Shown: positions 7,489 to 16,204, counted from the first letter of the stretch. The stretch: DNA of 33,943 nucleotides from Candidatus Poribacteria bacterium (GCA_007571305.1 RKRR01000155.1:1-33943), one strand, 5' to 3'. A program made the numbers and translations. Notes: generated from the letters alone by a model not told the origin.

Positions 7489-8601
7489 ATGATTGAGAAG
7501 TCAAACGTTATGCTAAAACCGAAACCCAGCATTGACACGATTCAGCCGTATCAGGGTGGTAGACCCATTGAAGAAGTCCGACGCGAGTTGGGCATTACTG
7601 ATATTATCAAACTGGCATCCAACGAAAATTCGTTAGGTCCCTCGCCGTTAGGGATGCAGGCAATATCAGAGTGCGTCACACAGGTGCATCTATACCCTGA
7701 CGGTAACGCCTACTATCTTAAAGAAGATCTCGCAGCGCATCTCGGAATTTCGGCTGAACATCTGATTTTGGGGAACGGCTCGAACGATGTGCTACAACTC
7801 GTTGCCGAAGCGTACGTCGCTCCTGGTGATGAGGTGATTTATGCTGCAGGGGCATTCGTCGTCTATAGTCTTGTGACAAAGTTATGCAGTGCGAGAGCGG
7901 TCGTCGTACCGATGGTGGAGCATACACATGATCTGTCTGCTATGGCTGCAGCGATTACCGATAAAACGAAGGTCATCTTCGTTGCGAATCCGAACAACCC
8001 AACCGGCACGATGGTCACAGCGGACGAAACAATGGCGTTTATGAAACGGGTACCGGACGATGTGTTGGTCGTTTTTGACGAAGCTTATTATGAGTACGTC
8101 GATCGTTCAGACTATCCACAGACGCTCCCTTATGTGCTGAAAGGGCGAAATTTCATCATCACTCGCACGTTTTCCAAAATTTACGGACTGGCTGGGCTAC
8201 GCATCGGATACGGCATCGCGTCACCTCCATTGGTTGAGACATTAAATCGGGTACGCCAACCCTTCAATTGTAGTTTAGTCGGACAAGCGGCGGCTCGAGC
8301 GGCACTCAAGGATACTGTCCACGTTGCGAAAAGCAAAGAACAAAACGCTATCGGCAAAGCCTTTCTTTACGACGCATTTGACAACATGGGGCTTGGTTAT
8401 GTTGGGAGCGAAGGCAATTTCATCATGTTGCACCTCGAACAATCCGGAACAGATGTCGCCGATGGGCTTCTGAAAGAAGGTGTTATTGTCCGTCCCATTG
8501 GGGGGTACGGCTATCCAAATGCAGTACGCGTGACAATCGGCACACAACAGGAAAACGAAAAATTTATTGACGCATTGGTAAAATGTAAAGCCTCAAAATA
8601 A
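7489..8601 (+). CDS. hisC: Histidinol-phosphate aminotransferase
   Basis: Fold-type I PLP aminotransferase that converts imidazole-acetol phosphate to L-histidinol phosphate in histidine synthesis. Diagnostic segments are IDTIQPYQGGRPIEEVRRELG at the start, KLASNENSLGPSP, the glycine-rich GNGSNDVLQLV, VFVANPNNPTGT, VVFDEAYYEYVD and the PLP-lysine segment TRTFSKIYGLAGLRIGYG. Two in-frame starts are reasonable: ATG at 7489 behind AAGGATAAG, and ATG at 7510 (MLKPKPS) behind GAGAAG; homologues usually begin near the second. A GTG at 7450 is less likely. The rest of the his operon is absent here, so the gene stands alone. Its stop codon lies inside the terminal repeat of the next element. Confidence 0.9.
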   Translation: MIEKSNVMLKPKPSIDTIQPYQGGRPIEEVRRELGITDIIKLASNENSLGPSPLGMQAISECVTQVHLYPDGNAYYLKEDLAAHLGISAEHLILGNGSNDVLQLVAEAYVAPGDEVIYAAGAFVVYSLVTKLCSARAVVVPMVEHTHDLSAMAAAITDKTKVIFVANPNNPTGTMVTADETMAFMKRVPDDVLVVFDEAYYEYVDRSDYPQTLPYVLKGRNFIITRTFSKIYGLAGLRIGYGIASPPLVETLNRVRQPFNCSLVGQAAARAALKDTVHVAKSKEQNAIGKAFLYDAFDNMGLGYVGSEGNFIMLHLEQSGTDVADGLLKEGVIVRPIGGYGYPNAVRVTIGTQQENEKFIDALVKCKASK

Positions 8602-8753
8602 ACCAAGTTGCCAATTTGTAGCATAACCTGTTAGGTTGTGCATCTTCGAGCCGAAAATCACACGGAATATACCCAATTTTTCGCAAAAATGAAGGAGTCT
8701 CGGTGAGAGATGGGGTTTGTGGATATGAAATCCTATAGGTAGCAAGTTGGATC
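8599..8753. repeat. MITE-like element, diverged inverted copy of 3503-3659, overlapping hisC stop
   Basis: Read on the minus strand this 155-bp segment matches 3503-3659 in its ends (AACTTGCTACCTATAGG), in the interior (TATTCCGTGTGATTTTCGGC) and in the shared core (8616-8641). The left end TAAACCAAGTTGC begins with the TAA stop of hisC. The right end is near 8753. No reading frame inside. Confidence 0.75.
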
Positions 8754-8774
8754 AAAATAATCCAAATCTTTCTT

Positions 8775-8898
8775 TATAGTAGATTCCGTAATTACTTGGA
8801 CACTTGTAGCGGCGTGTGGGCTATGAAGTTATATGTTCTGATGGCACAGCCTAACAGGCTATGCTACAAGTGTAAATTTATTGTCGGATTCTACTATA
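8775..8898. repeat. MITE-like element, TATAGTAGATTCCG ends
   Basis: TATAGTAGATTCCG (8775-8788) is matched by CGGATTCTACTATA (8885-8898). A second inner inverted repeat is ACACTTGTAGC / GCTACAAGTGT (8800-8810 and 8862-8872), so the 124-bp unit could fold along much of its length. The shared core is in reverse orientation at 8844-8869. The outermost TA at each end would fit TA-targeted insertion. A second copy, inverted, is cut by the window end at 33846. Confidence 0.85.
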
Positions 8899-8926
8899 AC
8901 TGACAACCGATAACCCTTAAAAAAAC

Positions 8927-10051
8927 ATGAAAGAACTGTTACAAATCAGCAACAAACGACCTACACGAAAGATTATGGTAGGGAATATTCCGATCGGCGG
9001 CGGCAGCCCTATCTCCATCCAGACGATGACGACAACGTTGACGCGCGATGTCGATGCCACGTTAGCACAGGTAGAGCGGTGTGCGGAGGCAGGCGCGCAG
9101 ATTGTCCGCGTTGCTGTCCCCGAAGAACCCGATGCAAAGGCACTCGGTCCCCTCGTGAAACGCGCGCCTGTACCGATAGTTTCGGATATCCATTTCAACT
9201 ACCGATACGCCCTAGCGGCGGTAGATGCAGGGGTAGCGAAGGTTCGCATTAATCCGGGTAACATCGGTAATGAGCAGCGGATTGCCGAGGTACTGTCTGC
9301 AGCGAAAGCGGCGAATATCCCTATCCGCATCGGAGTCAACGAGGGCTCGCTTGAAAAGGATCTCTTAGAGAAATATCCGTCACCGACTGCGGAAGCGTTG
9401 GTGGAGAGCGCGATGCGGCACGTCAATATCTGTGAAGAGCACGATTTCAGGGACATCGCCATCTCTGTGAAGTCAAGTGATCCGCTTCGGATGATAGAAG
9501 CGAATCGTCAGTTTGCAGCGAAGGTTCTGTATCCGTTGCATCTCGGTGTGACAGAAGCCGGTACACCTCGCCGCTCGCATGTCAAATCGACGCTTGGCAT
9601 CGGCACGTTGTTATTAGAGGGGATTGGTGACACCATCCGTATCTCGATAACCGGCGACCCGGTTGAGGAGGTTTTGACCGCTAAAGAACTCCTTCGGGCA
9701 TTGGGTATGGCAGACGACATGTTAGACGTTGTTTCCTGTCCATTCTGTGGACGTGGGGACCCCACGGCTGATTATGAGAATATTGTGGCTGTCGCTGAGG
9801 AACTTTTAGAGAAACACGGCATCAAAATCCCAGTCGCTGTGATGGGATGTGAAGTCAACGGACCTGGTGAGACGCGCAATGCTGAAGTCGGCATCCATTT
9901 GGGTGGCAAGGAACTTGCTGTTCTGAAAGTACGTGGTGAACGGGTGCGTACTTTCCGAGGGAAAGACGAGGTCAACCCGGAATTTTTAGCGAATGCATTG
10001 TTAGAAGCGGCACAACAGTTAGAGGCATCTCATACCAATAAATCCATATAA
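8927..10051 (+). CDS. ispG: 4-hydroxy-3-methylbut-2-en-1-yl diphosphate synthase (IspG/GcpE)
   Basis: Iron-sulfur enzyme of the non-mevalonate isoprenoid pathway, converting MEcPP to HMBPP. The 374-aa length fits the short bacterial form. Landmarks are NIPIGGGSPISIQTMTTT (20-37), the barrel segments PIVSDIHFNYRYAL, VRINPGNIG, RIGVNEGSLEKD and GVTEAGT, then the cluster-binding C-terminal domain with CPFCGR (C271, C274) and GCEVNGPGE (C308, E315). The ATG lacks a Shine-Dalgarno; it follows an AACTGACAACC repeat and an A-run. It is four bases from the next gene, with which it is probably co-transcribed. Its product feeds undecaprenyl carrier synthesis used by the envelope genes downstream. Confidence 0.96.
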   Translation: MKELLQISNKRPTRKIMVGNIPIGGGSPISIQTMTTTLTRDVDATLAQVERCAEAGAQIVRVAVPEEPDAKALGPLVKRAPVPIVSDIHFNYRYALAAVDAGVAKVRINPGNIGNEQRIAEVLSAAKAANIPIRIGVNEGSLEKDLLEKYPSPTAEALVESAMRHVNICEEHDFRDIAISVKSSDPLRMIEANRQFAAKVLYPLHLGVTEAGTPRRSHVKSTLGIGTLLLEGIGDTIRISITGDPVEEVLTAKELLRALGMADDMLDVVSCPFCGRGDPTADYENIVAVAEELLEKHGIKIPVAVMGCEVNGPGETRNAEVGIHLGGKELAVLKVRGERVRTFRGKDEVNPEFLANALLEAAQQLEASHTNKSI

Positions 10052-10055
10052 AAAA

Positions 10056-11573
10056 ATGAAGGACTTTTGGCGGTATTTCCAGAAAGCAGTGCGATTGATC
10101 CCTGTTCAGATTGGGTTACTTGCGCTATTTTTCTCAGTCTACCATCTATTCCTGTATTACAGCATGCGCGAGATGTCTATCAACCTCGGTGCCGTGCGGT
10201 ATGACAGGCATATTTTGCCGCTTTATGCCGAGCCAAGTTTTGACTTGAGTTGGTGGGTATTGCCTGCCCTCGTGGTATGTATCGGTTTTCTGTGCCTTTG
10301 TCAGAGATACCTGCTTTCGGGATCGGATGGTCGTCGATTAATGGTCATCGCGGTTATCTGTTTCCTTGCGATTCATATCAGCGTTGCTCAAATTGATGGT
10401 TACCGAGAGTTGGAACGGGATGGCAAAACAGAACGGGTCTTAACGCTTTTAGAACCGTATACACGAACATCATTGGAGTATTACGGCGATGTCCCGCGGA
10501 TTGACGAACTCGGACTCCGCAGGTTTCTACGGGACTATAGCAAACCGGAATTATTTGATACGCTTTCAGGGCACTCGCGCACCCATCCACCGGGAGGCGT
10601 GATTTTCTTATGGTTTTTCAGCAAAATTTTCGGTTACAATCTGGTTTCGGCATCGTTAATCTCGATTCTATTCACTGCGATCACAGTAATACCGATCTAT
10701 CGTCTCGGCGAACACCTCTACGGGGAAAAAGTCGGTCGGTATGCACTTCTCCTATTTCTCATTACCCCTAACTTTGTGATGTTCACTGGCACGTCAATGG
10801 ACGGTCCCTTCAGTGTCTTTCCGATCCTAAGCGTCTACCTGTTTTATAAAGCACGAGATCAGGAAACCATACCGGACCAAACGTGGTATGAATATCGCCC
10901 CTATAGTTTATTGACAGGACTTTCGCTTGCGCTTGGGATGTTCATGACGTATTCAACGGTCGTTGTGGGGGTTTTTCTGTGTGTTGTCGCTTTACTGGAG
11001 CGGAAGCGATTCGTGCAGTATCTGAAGGTTTTGCTATTCGCTGCATTGGGGTTTGTCGGATTTTATGTATTGCTTTCCATCCTGACGGGTTTCGATCCAA
11101 TCGAGGCACTCTGGGCAGCTATTAAAAAAGATGAGAAGGGCATGGAAACCGGCTATGAAACCGTTGGGCGTTATTTCCACCTGAGTTTCGCGAACCTGTT
11201 TGCGTTCCTCATCGGTGTGGGATTACCCATAACGACTGTCTGGCTACGGCAGATCGTCGCATCGGTGAAGGAGTGGAGGCAGAATACCTGCACATCTGAA
11301 CCGGAGGGGACTGGAACTCCTGTCCTTTGGGTATTCCGCCATGATGCTTTGGATAGTTTCATCGTTGGTTTCGTAATCACGCTTCTCTACTTCACGTTCT
11401 CGACACTGTTCACGATGGAGGTCGAGCGGATATGGATTTTCATGGTGCCGTTTTTCGTGATTCCGGTCGCTAAATACCTCACGGCGCGTCCGATATCAGA
11501 TTTCTATTGGGTTGCGGGTATTCTCGTTGTACAGCTGATCGCAGGGGAAGTCCTGCTTTATACGTATTGGTAG
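10056..11573 (+). CDS. Polytopic membrane glycosyltransferase, GT39/ArnT-like
   Basis: A 505-aa protein with about ten or more hydrophobic segments. The loop HSRTHPPGGVIFLWFFSKIF and the following segments IPIYRLGEHLYGEKVGRYALLL and MDGPFSVFPILSVYLFYKAR resemble the dolichyl/undecaprenyl-phosphate-sugar transferases (PMT, ArnT, GT83). These use a lipid-linked sugar donor on the outer face of the inner membrane. The acidic residue of the first extracytoplasmic loop (GYRELERDGK, DVPRIDELG) would be the general base by analogy; I cannot assign it firmly. It starts four bases after ispG with no clear ribosome site. Neighbours (two sugar-active genes and convergent uppP) support envelope glycan work. 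Confidence 0.7.
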   Translation: MKDFWRYFQKAVRLIPVQIGLLALFFSVYHLFLYYSMREMSINLGAVRYDRHILPLYAEPSFDLSWWVLPALVVCIGFLCLCQRYLLSGSDGRRLMVIAVICFLAIHISVAQIDGYRELERDGKTERVLTLLEPYTRTSLEYYGDVPRIDELGLRRFLRDYSKPELFDTLSGHSRTHPPGGVIFLWFFSKIFGYNLVSASLISILFTAITVIPIYRLGEHLYGEKVGRYALLLFLITPNFVMFTGTSMDGPFSVFPILSVYLFYKARDQETIPDQTWYEYRPYSLLTGLSLALGMFMTYSTVVVGVFLCVVALLERKRFVQYLKVLLFAALGFVGFYVLLSILTGFDPIEALWAAIKKDEKGMETGYETVGRYFHLSFANLFAFLIGVGLPITTVWLRQIVASVKEWRQNTCTSEPEGTGTPVLWVFRHDALDSFIVGFVITLLYFTFSTLFTMEVERIWIFMVPFFVIPVAKYLTARPISDFYWVAGILVVQLIAGEVLLYTYW

Positions 11574-11620
11574 GTAATAGAATGGTCATCAGTTAAAGAA
11601 GAAAATAAGGATGTTGAAAA

Positions 11621-12232
11621 ATGGTACATTTTAACAAATCCCTACGACTTATTTTTTTGATCTGCGGGTTCGTTTTGGTCATACTTGTTATGACGGATTC
11701 TCCTTATCACAAAACGGATTCACAATCCTATCCGTTTTATCTGATAGAGAGACGCGATAGCAGTAATATCTATGATGGAGATACCATCCAAGATGTATGG
11801 ATTCCTATTTTACCATTAGGGAAGACATCTACCTCCCGACGTGAGATATGGCCAGGGATTTGGATAGAAGATAGCAATGTCTATCGTGTGATAGACATTC
11901 GGCTCGAAGGGATAGATACTCCTAATAAACACCCGGGGAAGAGGGGACGTACCCAAGCCTCACGGACACGCGAGAAAGCGGCAGCAGCGTATGCTACAGA
12001 TGAATTGCGGTCTATCGTAGAAGTTTTTGAGGGTAATATTTATCTCAAGAACCCTCGGCAAGACAAATATGCAGGACGGGTTATTGCGAGCCTACAAATA
12101 GGTATGAAAGACCCAATAGATATTAGTGAATTGTTGATAGATATGGGACATGGATATGTGTACAACGGGAACACAAAACAAGATTTTGATGAGTGGTATG
12201 AATTAGAAATCCCTGATGAGTATTTTCAATGA
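11621..12232 (+). CDS. Membrane-anchored staphylococcal-nuclease-like (SNase/TNase) protein
   Basis: A 203-aa protein with an N-terminal hydrophobic anchor or signal (LIFLICGFVLVILVM) followed by an SNase fold. Landmarks are IYDGDTIQDV, DIRLEGIDTPN, a KAAAAYATDEL helix, DKYAGRVIASL and the terminal DISELLIDMGHGYVYNG. The DGDTI aspartates, the Arg of IRLEGIDTP and the Arg of YAGRV match the calcium-site and catalytic positions of the family; the catalytic Glu is less clear because the region after GIDTP is rearranged (HPGKRGRTQ). The segment between DGDTI and IRLEGID is longer than in thermonuclease. It would cut nucleic acid outside the cytoplasm. The ribosome site is AAGGA. It is unusual between glycosyltransferase genes. 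Confidence 0.75.
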   Translation: MVHFNKSLRLIFLICGFVLVILVMTDSPYHKTDSQSYPFYLIERRDSSNIYDGDTIQDVWIPILPLGKTSTSRREIWPGIWIEDSNVYRVIDIRLEGIDTPNKHPGKRGRTQASRTREKAAAAYATDELRSIVEVFEGNIYLKNPRQDKYAGRVIASLQIGMKDPIDISELLIDMGHGYVYNGNTKQDFDEWYELEIPDEYFQ

Positions 12233-12318
12233 AATTTCCTATGTATTATTGGAAGGGACATTTATAGAAGAGGTTTTCGTTTAACAAATTCCTCTTTAAC
12301 CGACAACCCGTCTAAAAA

Positions 12319-13416
12319 ATGCGGATTCTTTACGTCATTGATTCCATGACAAAGGATGGTGCCGAATCACAACTGCTCAAGACATTGGCTCGATTACCAC
12401 CGGAGCAGTATGAAGCGTCCGTTGTGCTGAGTCGTGCCGAAGGGGAACGTGTGAGGGAACTCGCCGCGCTGCCGTGTGTGCGAGAGGTTACAACACTCAC
12501 AGGTGAAGGCAGACATCCGAGATTGCTCGAAAAAGCGTTTGCACTCGGTGGCATTATCAGTGCTGTCGAACCCGATATCGTGCATAGTTGGTTGTGGTAT
12601 TCCAATTTCCTCTGCGGACTCTCCCGTAAATTTGGGCTGTGGCGACAGGTTCCGTTCATCGCTTCCCAACGCGGCGACTACCATGCGCGGTACGGTCAAT
12701 TTCGACTCTATCTTACCGAAAAACTCATCTACAATACCGCCGATGTCCTTCTGACGAACTCATCGCAGATCCAACGGCATCTTCACCAGCGGTATCCAGA
12801 TAAGAATATTGTTAGCATCCCCAATCTGTTAGAATTACCCACCAGCACGTGGTCCCAACCGCGCACGTGTGATTCCGGTGAAAAGTTAATCGTAAGTGTC
12901 GGACGGTTCGCACCTGAGAAAGGGCATCGATATCTAATTGAGGCGTTAAGTTTGTTGAACCGAGAAGATATCGCGTGGCGATGTACGTTTCTCGGTGAAG
13001 GTGAATTGGAAGGAGAGCTCCGAGCACTCACAGCGAAATACGAGATTTCAGAACAGATAACGTTTCCGGGATTTTGTGAGGATGTTTTCTCTGTGCTTCT
13101 GACAGCGGATGTCTTTGTGCTTCCATCACTACACGAAAGTTCACCAAATGCGTTAATTGAGGCAATGGGGATCGGGATGCCGTGCATTGCATCAGATGTC
13201 GGAGGTATTGTAGATTTAATAGAGAATGAGAAAGACGGTATTCGGGTTCCACCACAGGATCCGGGGGCATTAGCATCGGCACTGCGTCGGGTGCTGACAG
13301 ATCCTGATTTTGCAGGAGAGTTGGGTAGGAATGCCCGCGCGACGATTCAGATAAAGTTTGACAGCGCGGTGTCTATTCGAAAATTAGAAGAAGTTTATGT
13401 AAAAGTTATCAGTTAA
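12319..13416 (+). CDS. Glycosyltransferase family 4 (GT-B)
   Basis: A 365-aa cytoplasmic GT-B enzyme that would transfer a sugar from a nucleotide donor to a lipid-linked or glycan acceptor. The N-terminal Rossmann half starts MRILYVIDSMTKDGAESQ with the usual glycine turn. The C-terminal half has SVGRFAPEKGHRYLIEAL, CTFLGEGELEGELRAL, ITFPGFCEDV and the E-x7-E motif in HESSPNALIEAMGIGMPCIASDVGG. The ATG is preceded by the TAACCGACAACCC repeat and TCTAAAAA, without a Shine-Dalgarno. It sits between an SNase gene and a polysaccharide deacetylase in a same-strand series ending at uppP. The sugar and acceptor cannot be read from sequence. Confidence 0.9.
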   Translation: MRILYVIDSMTKDGAESQLLKTLARLPPEQYEASVVLSRAEGERVRELAALPCVREVTTLTGEGRHPRLLEKAFALGGIISAVEPDIVHSWLWYSNFLCGLSRKFGLWRQVPFIASQRGDYHARYGQFRLYLTEKLIYNTADVLLTNSSQIQRHLHQRYPDKNIVSIPNLLELPTSTWSQPRTCDSGEKLIVSVGRFAPEKGHRYLIEALSLLNREDIAWRCTFLGEGELEGELRALTAKYEISEQITFPGFCEDVFSVLLTADVFVLPSLHESSPNALIEAMGIGMPCIASDVGGIVDLIENEKDGIRVPPQDPGALASALRRVLTDPDFAGELGRNARATIQIKFDSAVSIRKLEEVYVKVIS

Positions 13417-13491
13417 AGAGAGGGATGGTTCAACAGAATTCATTTTTTAACGAACCGCTGATGGCTCTAAAAACCAATAACAATAGAATAC

Positions 13492-14409
13492 ATGCGTAGT
13501 TTTTTTAAGAATCTTATGGCAATTCTTGTCTGTCTATCAGGTATGCCATTTCTCATTCGGGAGTGGATATGTCGCCATCGGGTTGCTATCCTCTTGTATC
13601 ACGACCCGAAAGCAGCGGTTTTCGCGAAACATACGGCGTATCTGTCACACCACTACACGATTATCTCACTGGATGCCCTTATCGCGGCTATCCATCGAAA
13701 AGATTTCTCACAAATTCCCTCGAAAAGCGTTGTGATTACGATTGACGACGGACACGTTGGCAATATAGCACTCCTACCGATTTTCAAGCAGTACCATGTT
13801 CATCCAACGCTCTACGTCTGCACACAGATTATAGATACAAATCGGCACTTCTGGTTCAAGATAGCGGGACAATCCAAAGCAGAGAAAGAGAGACTTAAAA
13901 GGCTACAGAACATAGAACGGTTGGCGTGCCTCAAACGGACTGTTAACTTCGAACCTAAAAGGGTGTATCCAGACAGGCAGGCACTCAATATTTCGGAAAT
14001 GCGAGAGATGGCAGAGAGTGTTGACTTCCAACCGCATACCCAATCCCATCCGATCCTACCGCGATGCACGGACACAGAGTGTAAAAAAGAGGTCCTTGAG
14101 AGCAAAAGAGATTTGGAAACGCTTTTGGGGATTAAGTGTTCTCATTTCAGTTACCCGAACGGCGATTATACTGAACGCGAAATTCAAATTGTAAAGTCAG
14201 GTGGGTTCCACTCGGCACGTACAACGGATATAGGATGGAACACGTTGGATACGCCGCTGTATAGACTGAAGGCTATTCCGATCACCGATGATTCTGGGAT
14301 GATACTCTTCCGTTCAGAACTCACAACGATTCCCCAACGGCTTCGGAGATGGGTGAATTCTTTACGAAGTGGCATCGGCAGTCAGTCAGGATCCTCTCAA
14401 TTTTCATAA
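13492..14409 (+). CDS. Polysaccharide deacetylase family (CE4/NodB) protein
   Basis: A 305-aa protein with an N-terminal hydrophobic segment (LMAILVCLSGMPFLI) that would anchor it or act as a signal. The NodB domain shows VAILLYHDP, the metal and base motif TIDDGH (usually TFDDG), LPIFKQYHVHPTLYVCTQ, the zinc-binding HTQSHPIL and FSYPNGDYTE. Relatives remove N-acetyl groups from glycans such as peptidoglycan, chitin or exopolysaccharide. An insertion of about 60 residues (HFWFKIAGQ to the YPDRQALN segment) separates the first two motifs, as in several exopolysaccharide-locus members. It follows the GT4 gene by 75 bases and is probably in the same operon. Confidence 0.85.
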   Translation: MRSFFKNLMAILVCLSGMPFLIREWICRHRVAILLYHDPKAAVFAKHTAYLSHHYTIISLDALIAAIHRKDFSQIPSKSVVITIDDGHVGNIALLPIFKQYHVHPTLYVCTQIIDTNRHFWFKIAGQSKAEKERLKRLQNIERLACLKRTVNFEPKRVYPDRQALNISEMREMAESVDFQPHTQSHPILPRCTDTECKKEVLESKRDLETLLGIKCSHFSYPNGDYTEREIQIVKSGGFHSARTTDIGWNTLDTPLYRLKAIPITDDSGMILFRSELTTIPQRLRRWVNSLRSGIGSQSGSSQFS

Positions 14410-14455
14410 ACGATTGCCACTCAAAAGAGACTGAAGGCTTAGAAAAATTTCTTTG

Positions 14456-14490
14456 CCGACAGATGATCACTAATGACTGACTGCTATTAG
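14456..14490. repeat. 7-bp-period array upstream of the methyltransferase
   Basis: GATGATC ACTAATG ACTGACT GCTATTA keeps a heptamer period with ACTGACT cores, just before the AGGGAG ribosome site of the next gene. Confidence 0.4.
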
Positions 14491-14503
14491 AGGGAGAAGT
14501 CGT

Positions 14504-15187
14504 TTGACAGAATGGCACCGTGCCTACATCCAGAACGCTTACCGCGAATTAGAAGATGGCATCACGCGAAGGCAGCTCGATGCTTTGCGCATTGATGCTA
14601 TCGGCAAAAGGGTATTAGATGTCGGATGTGGACCGGGGAATCTTCTTGTTGCCCTCTCTACTGATACGCCAGAACTCCTTGTAGGTGTCGATATAGATGC
14701 GATTTTTTTGGAGTCGGCACGTTCTCATATCAGCAAATTAATTCACCGATATTCTGTAGATCCTGCCTTGCTGCGTGCAGTGCTTCCAACCCTGCCTTTT
14801 GCAGATGCGTCTTTTGATCTCGTAACCTGTTTCCTCGTCATGCCGCATGTCCCCGACGACAAGACTGCTTTAACTGAACTTGCACGGGTCTTGAAACCCG
14901 GAGGCACCCTCGCGATCTCTGGACATGGGTTCGGGTTTCCGCTAAGGTATCTCAAACGTTTCAGACTGAAACCGTTACAGATGTATCTCGCCAGTCTGAT
15001 TTATGGATGCATTGGGAAAAAGTGGATTCGGAATACACTTCAAAACGATAGGAAGATTTGCGACATCTTAAAGGGGATCGGTGTGATGCCAAAAGTGCGG
15101 CACTATAACAAAAAAGTGCTTGGATGCGTCGCGACTTATTGGATTAAGGCGATTAAGAGTGATGTGAGCCCTAAAGAGACACAGTAA
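14504..15187 (+). CDS. Class I SAM-dependent methyltransferase
   Basis: A 227-aa UbiE-like methyltransferase. Motif I is VLDVGCGPGNLL (37-48), the acidic strand end is VGVDIDA, and the later motifs are LPTLPFADASFDLVTC and LARVLKPGGTLAISGHG. The start is TTG at 14504, supported by AGGGAG seven bases upstream; no closer ATG fits. As the last gene of the envelope-glycan series it may modify a sugar, lipid or quinone, but the substrate is not readable. Its last 17 codons overlap the 3' end of uppP on the opposite strand by 52 bases, a tail-to-tail overlap that leaves no room for a separate terminator. Confidence 0.85.
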   Translation: MTEWHRAYIQNAYRELEDGITRRQLDALRIDAIGKRVLDVGCGPGNLLVALSTDTPELLVGVDIDAIFLESARSHISKLIHRYSVDPALLRAVLPTLPFADASFDLVTCFLVMPHVPDDKTALTELARVLKPGGTLAISGHGFGFPLRYLKRFRLKPLQMYLASLIYGCIGKKWIRNTLQNDRKICDILKGIGVMPKVRHYNKKVLGCVATYWIKAIKSDVSPKETQ

Positions 15188-15975
15188 TAGGAGAACACCG
15201 AGAATTTGCCTCGATTTAGCATGACCAGTAGAAACCGCAGCGCGATATAACCGACAATAAACGATGCGAACATTCCGGCTCCCACGATGTAAAGCGGGAT
15301 CGTGGTATCTCCGAGGTCTCGGATTTTGAGAGCAACCGCTCCAAGGATCGCGGGAATCGAGAGCAGGAAGGAGTATTCCGCCGCGGTTTTTGCTGGGATC
15401 CCCAAAAAGAGTGCCAAAGAGATTGTCGTGCCGGAACGGGAGATACCAGGCGTAATTGCACATCCTTGTGCAATTCCGATGAGCGGTGCGTGCCACGTTT
15501 TCAATTCTCCGGTGGAGGCGGCCGAACTATCTGTTTTCGCTCTGCGAAGTCGGGGTAGTTGGAGAATAACGCCGGTGAGGATTAACATGGTGCTTACGAT
15601 GCGAACCTCATCGAAGAAGGATTCCAGTTGTGTCTTGAATACCACTGCGATAATTCCGGTGGGAATAGAGCCGATGAGTATCAGCCATATAAACTTGAGC
15701 TCTGCCGATGTGTTGAGTGTTGTCCTTGGTTTCCGCCAAAATTGGGTATCTCCGAGTGCAGATAGCCCACCTATCACTAATCGCCCTATTGCCTTACGAT
15801 ACGCAACGAGCACGGCGGCTAATGTTCCGACGTGAAGCATCACATCAAAAAAGACGAGAGGTTCCTTGAGTCCGAGGAATTGCTGTGCCAAGACGAGGTG
15901 CCCTGAGCTACTGACGGGTAGGAATTCTGTTAAACCTTGTAAGATCCCAAGAAGAAGTGCTTCAAGAAATGTCAT
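15136..15975 (-). CDS. uppP: Undecaprenyl-diphosphatase (UppP/BacA)
   Basis: Integral membrane phosphatase that recycles the C55 carrier for peptidoglycan and surface glycans. The 279-aa length is typical. Both signature regions are present: LLGILQGLTEFLPVSSSGHL at residues 8-27 (with the ExxxE-like acidic site) and PGISRSGTTISLAL in the second half. Most of the remainder is hydrophobic helices, ending in the usual short hydrophobic tail (SLGLTSLLIALIQ). The enzyme confers bacitracin tolerance when abundant. The gene converges on the methyltransferase gene with a 52-base overlap. Together with ispG and the glycosyltransferases it points to lipid-carrier-dependent glycan assembly. Confidence 0.95.
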   Translation of the reverse strand: MTFLEALLLGILQGLTEFLPVSSSGHLVLAQQFLGLKEPLVFFDVMLHVGTLAAVLVAYRKAIGRLVIGGLSALGDTQFWRKPRTTLNTSAELKFIWLILIGSIPTGIIAVVFKTQLESFFDEVRIVSTMLILTGVILQLPRLRRAKTDSSAASTGELKTWHAPLIGIAQGCAITPGISRSGTTISLALFLGIPAKTAAEYSFLLSIPAILGAVALKIRDLGDTTIPLYIVGAGMFASFIVGYIALRFLLVMLNRGKFSVFSYYCVSLGLTSLLIALIQ

Positions 15976-16113
15976 GGGGTTATTGTAGCACTTAAGGCGT
16001 TGACTTTCAAAGCGAAATTTTTCATGTATGGCAAACAGGTCGGTTGGCGGAATAGGGTCAAGATCAGCGAGATTCGAGAACGGGAATTGGAGTTCCTCCT
16101 ATGGGAGATATGA

Positions 16114-16142
16114 TTGCTATAATTCTCGGAATGTTGTATAAT
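16114..16142 (+). promoter_or_regulatory. Sigma70-type promoter for the LamG gene
   Basis: TTGCTA (16114-16119) and TATAAT (16137-16142) are separated by 17 bp and lie about 60 bases before the AGGAG-led ATG at 16205. A consensus -10 and ideal spacing make this one of the better promoters in the window. Confidence 0.55.
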
Positions 16143-16204
16143 GCCTTGATAGTGTTCAACGTTTGTGTTAAAATTCCTGTTAAAATGTTTTAGGAGACAC
16201 AAAA

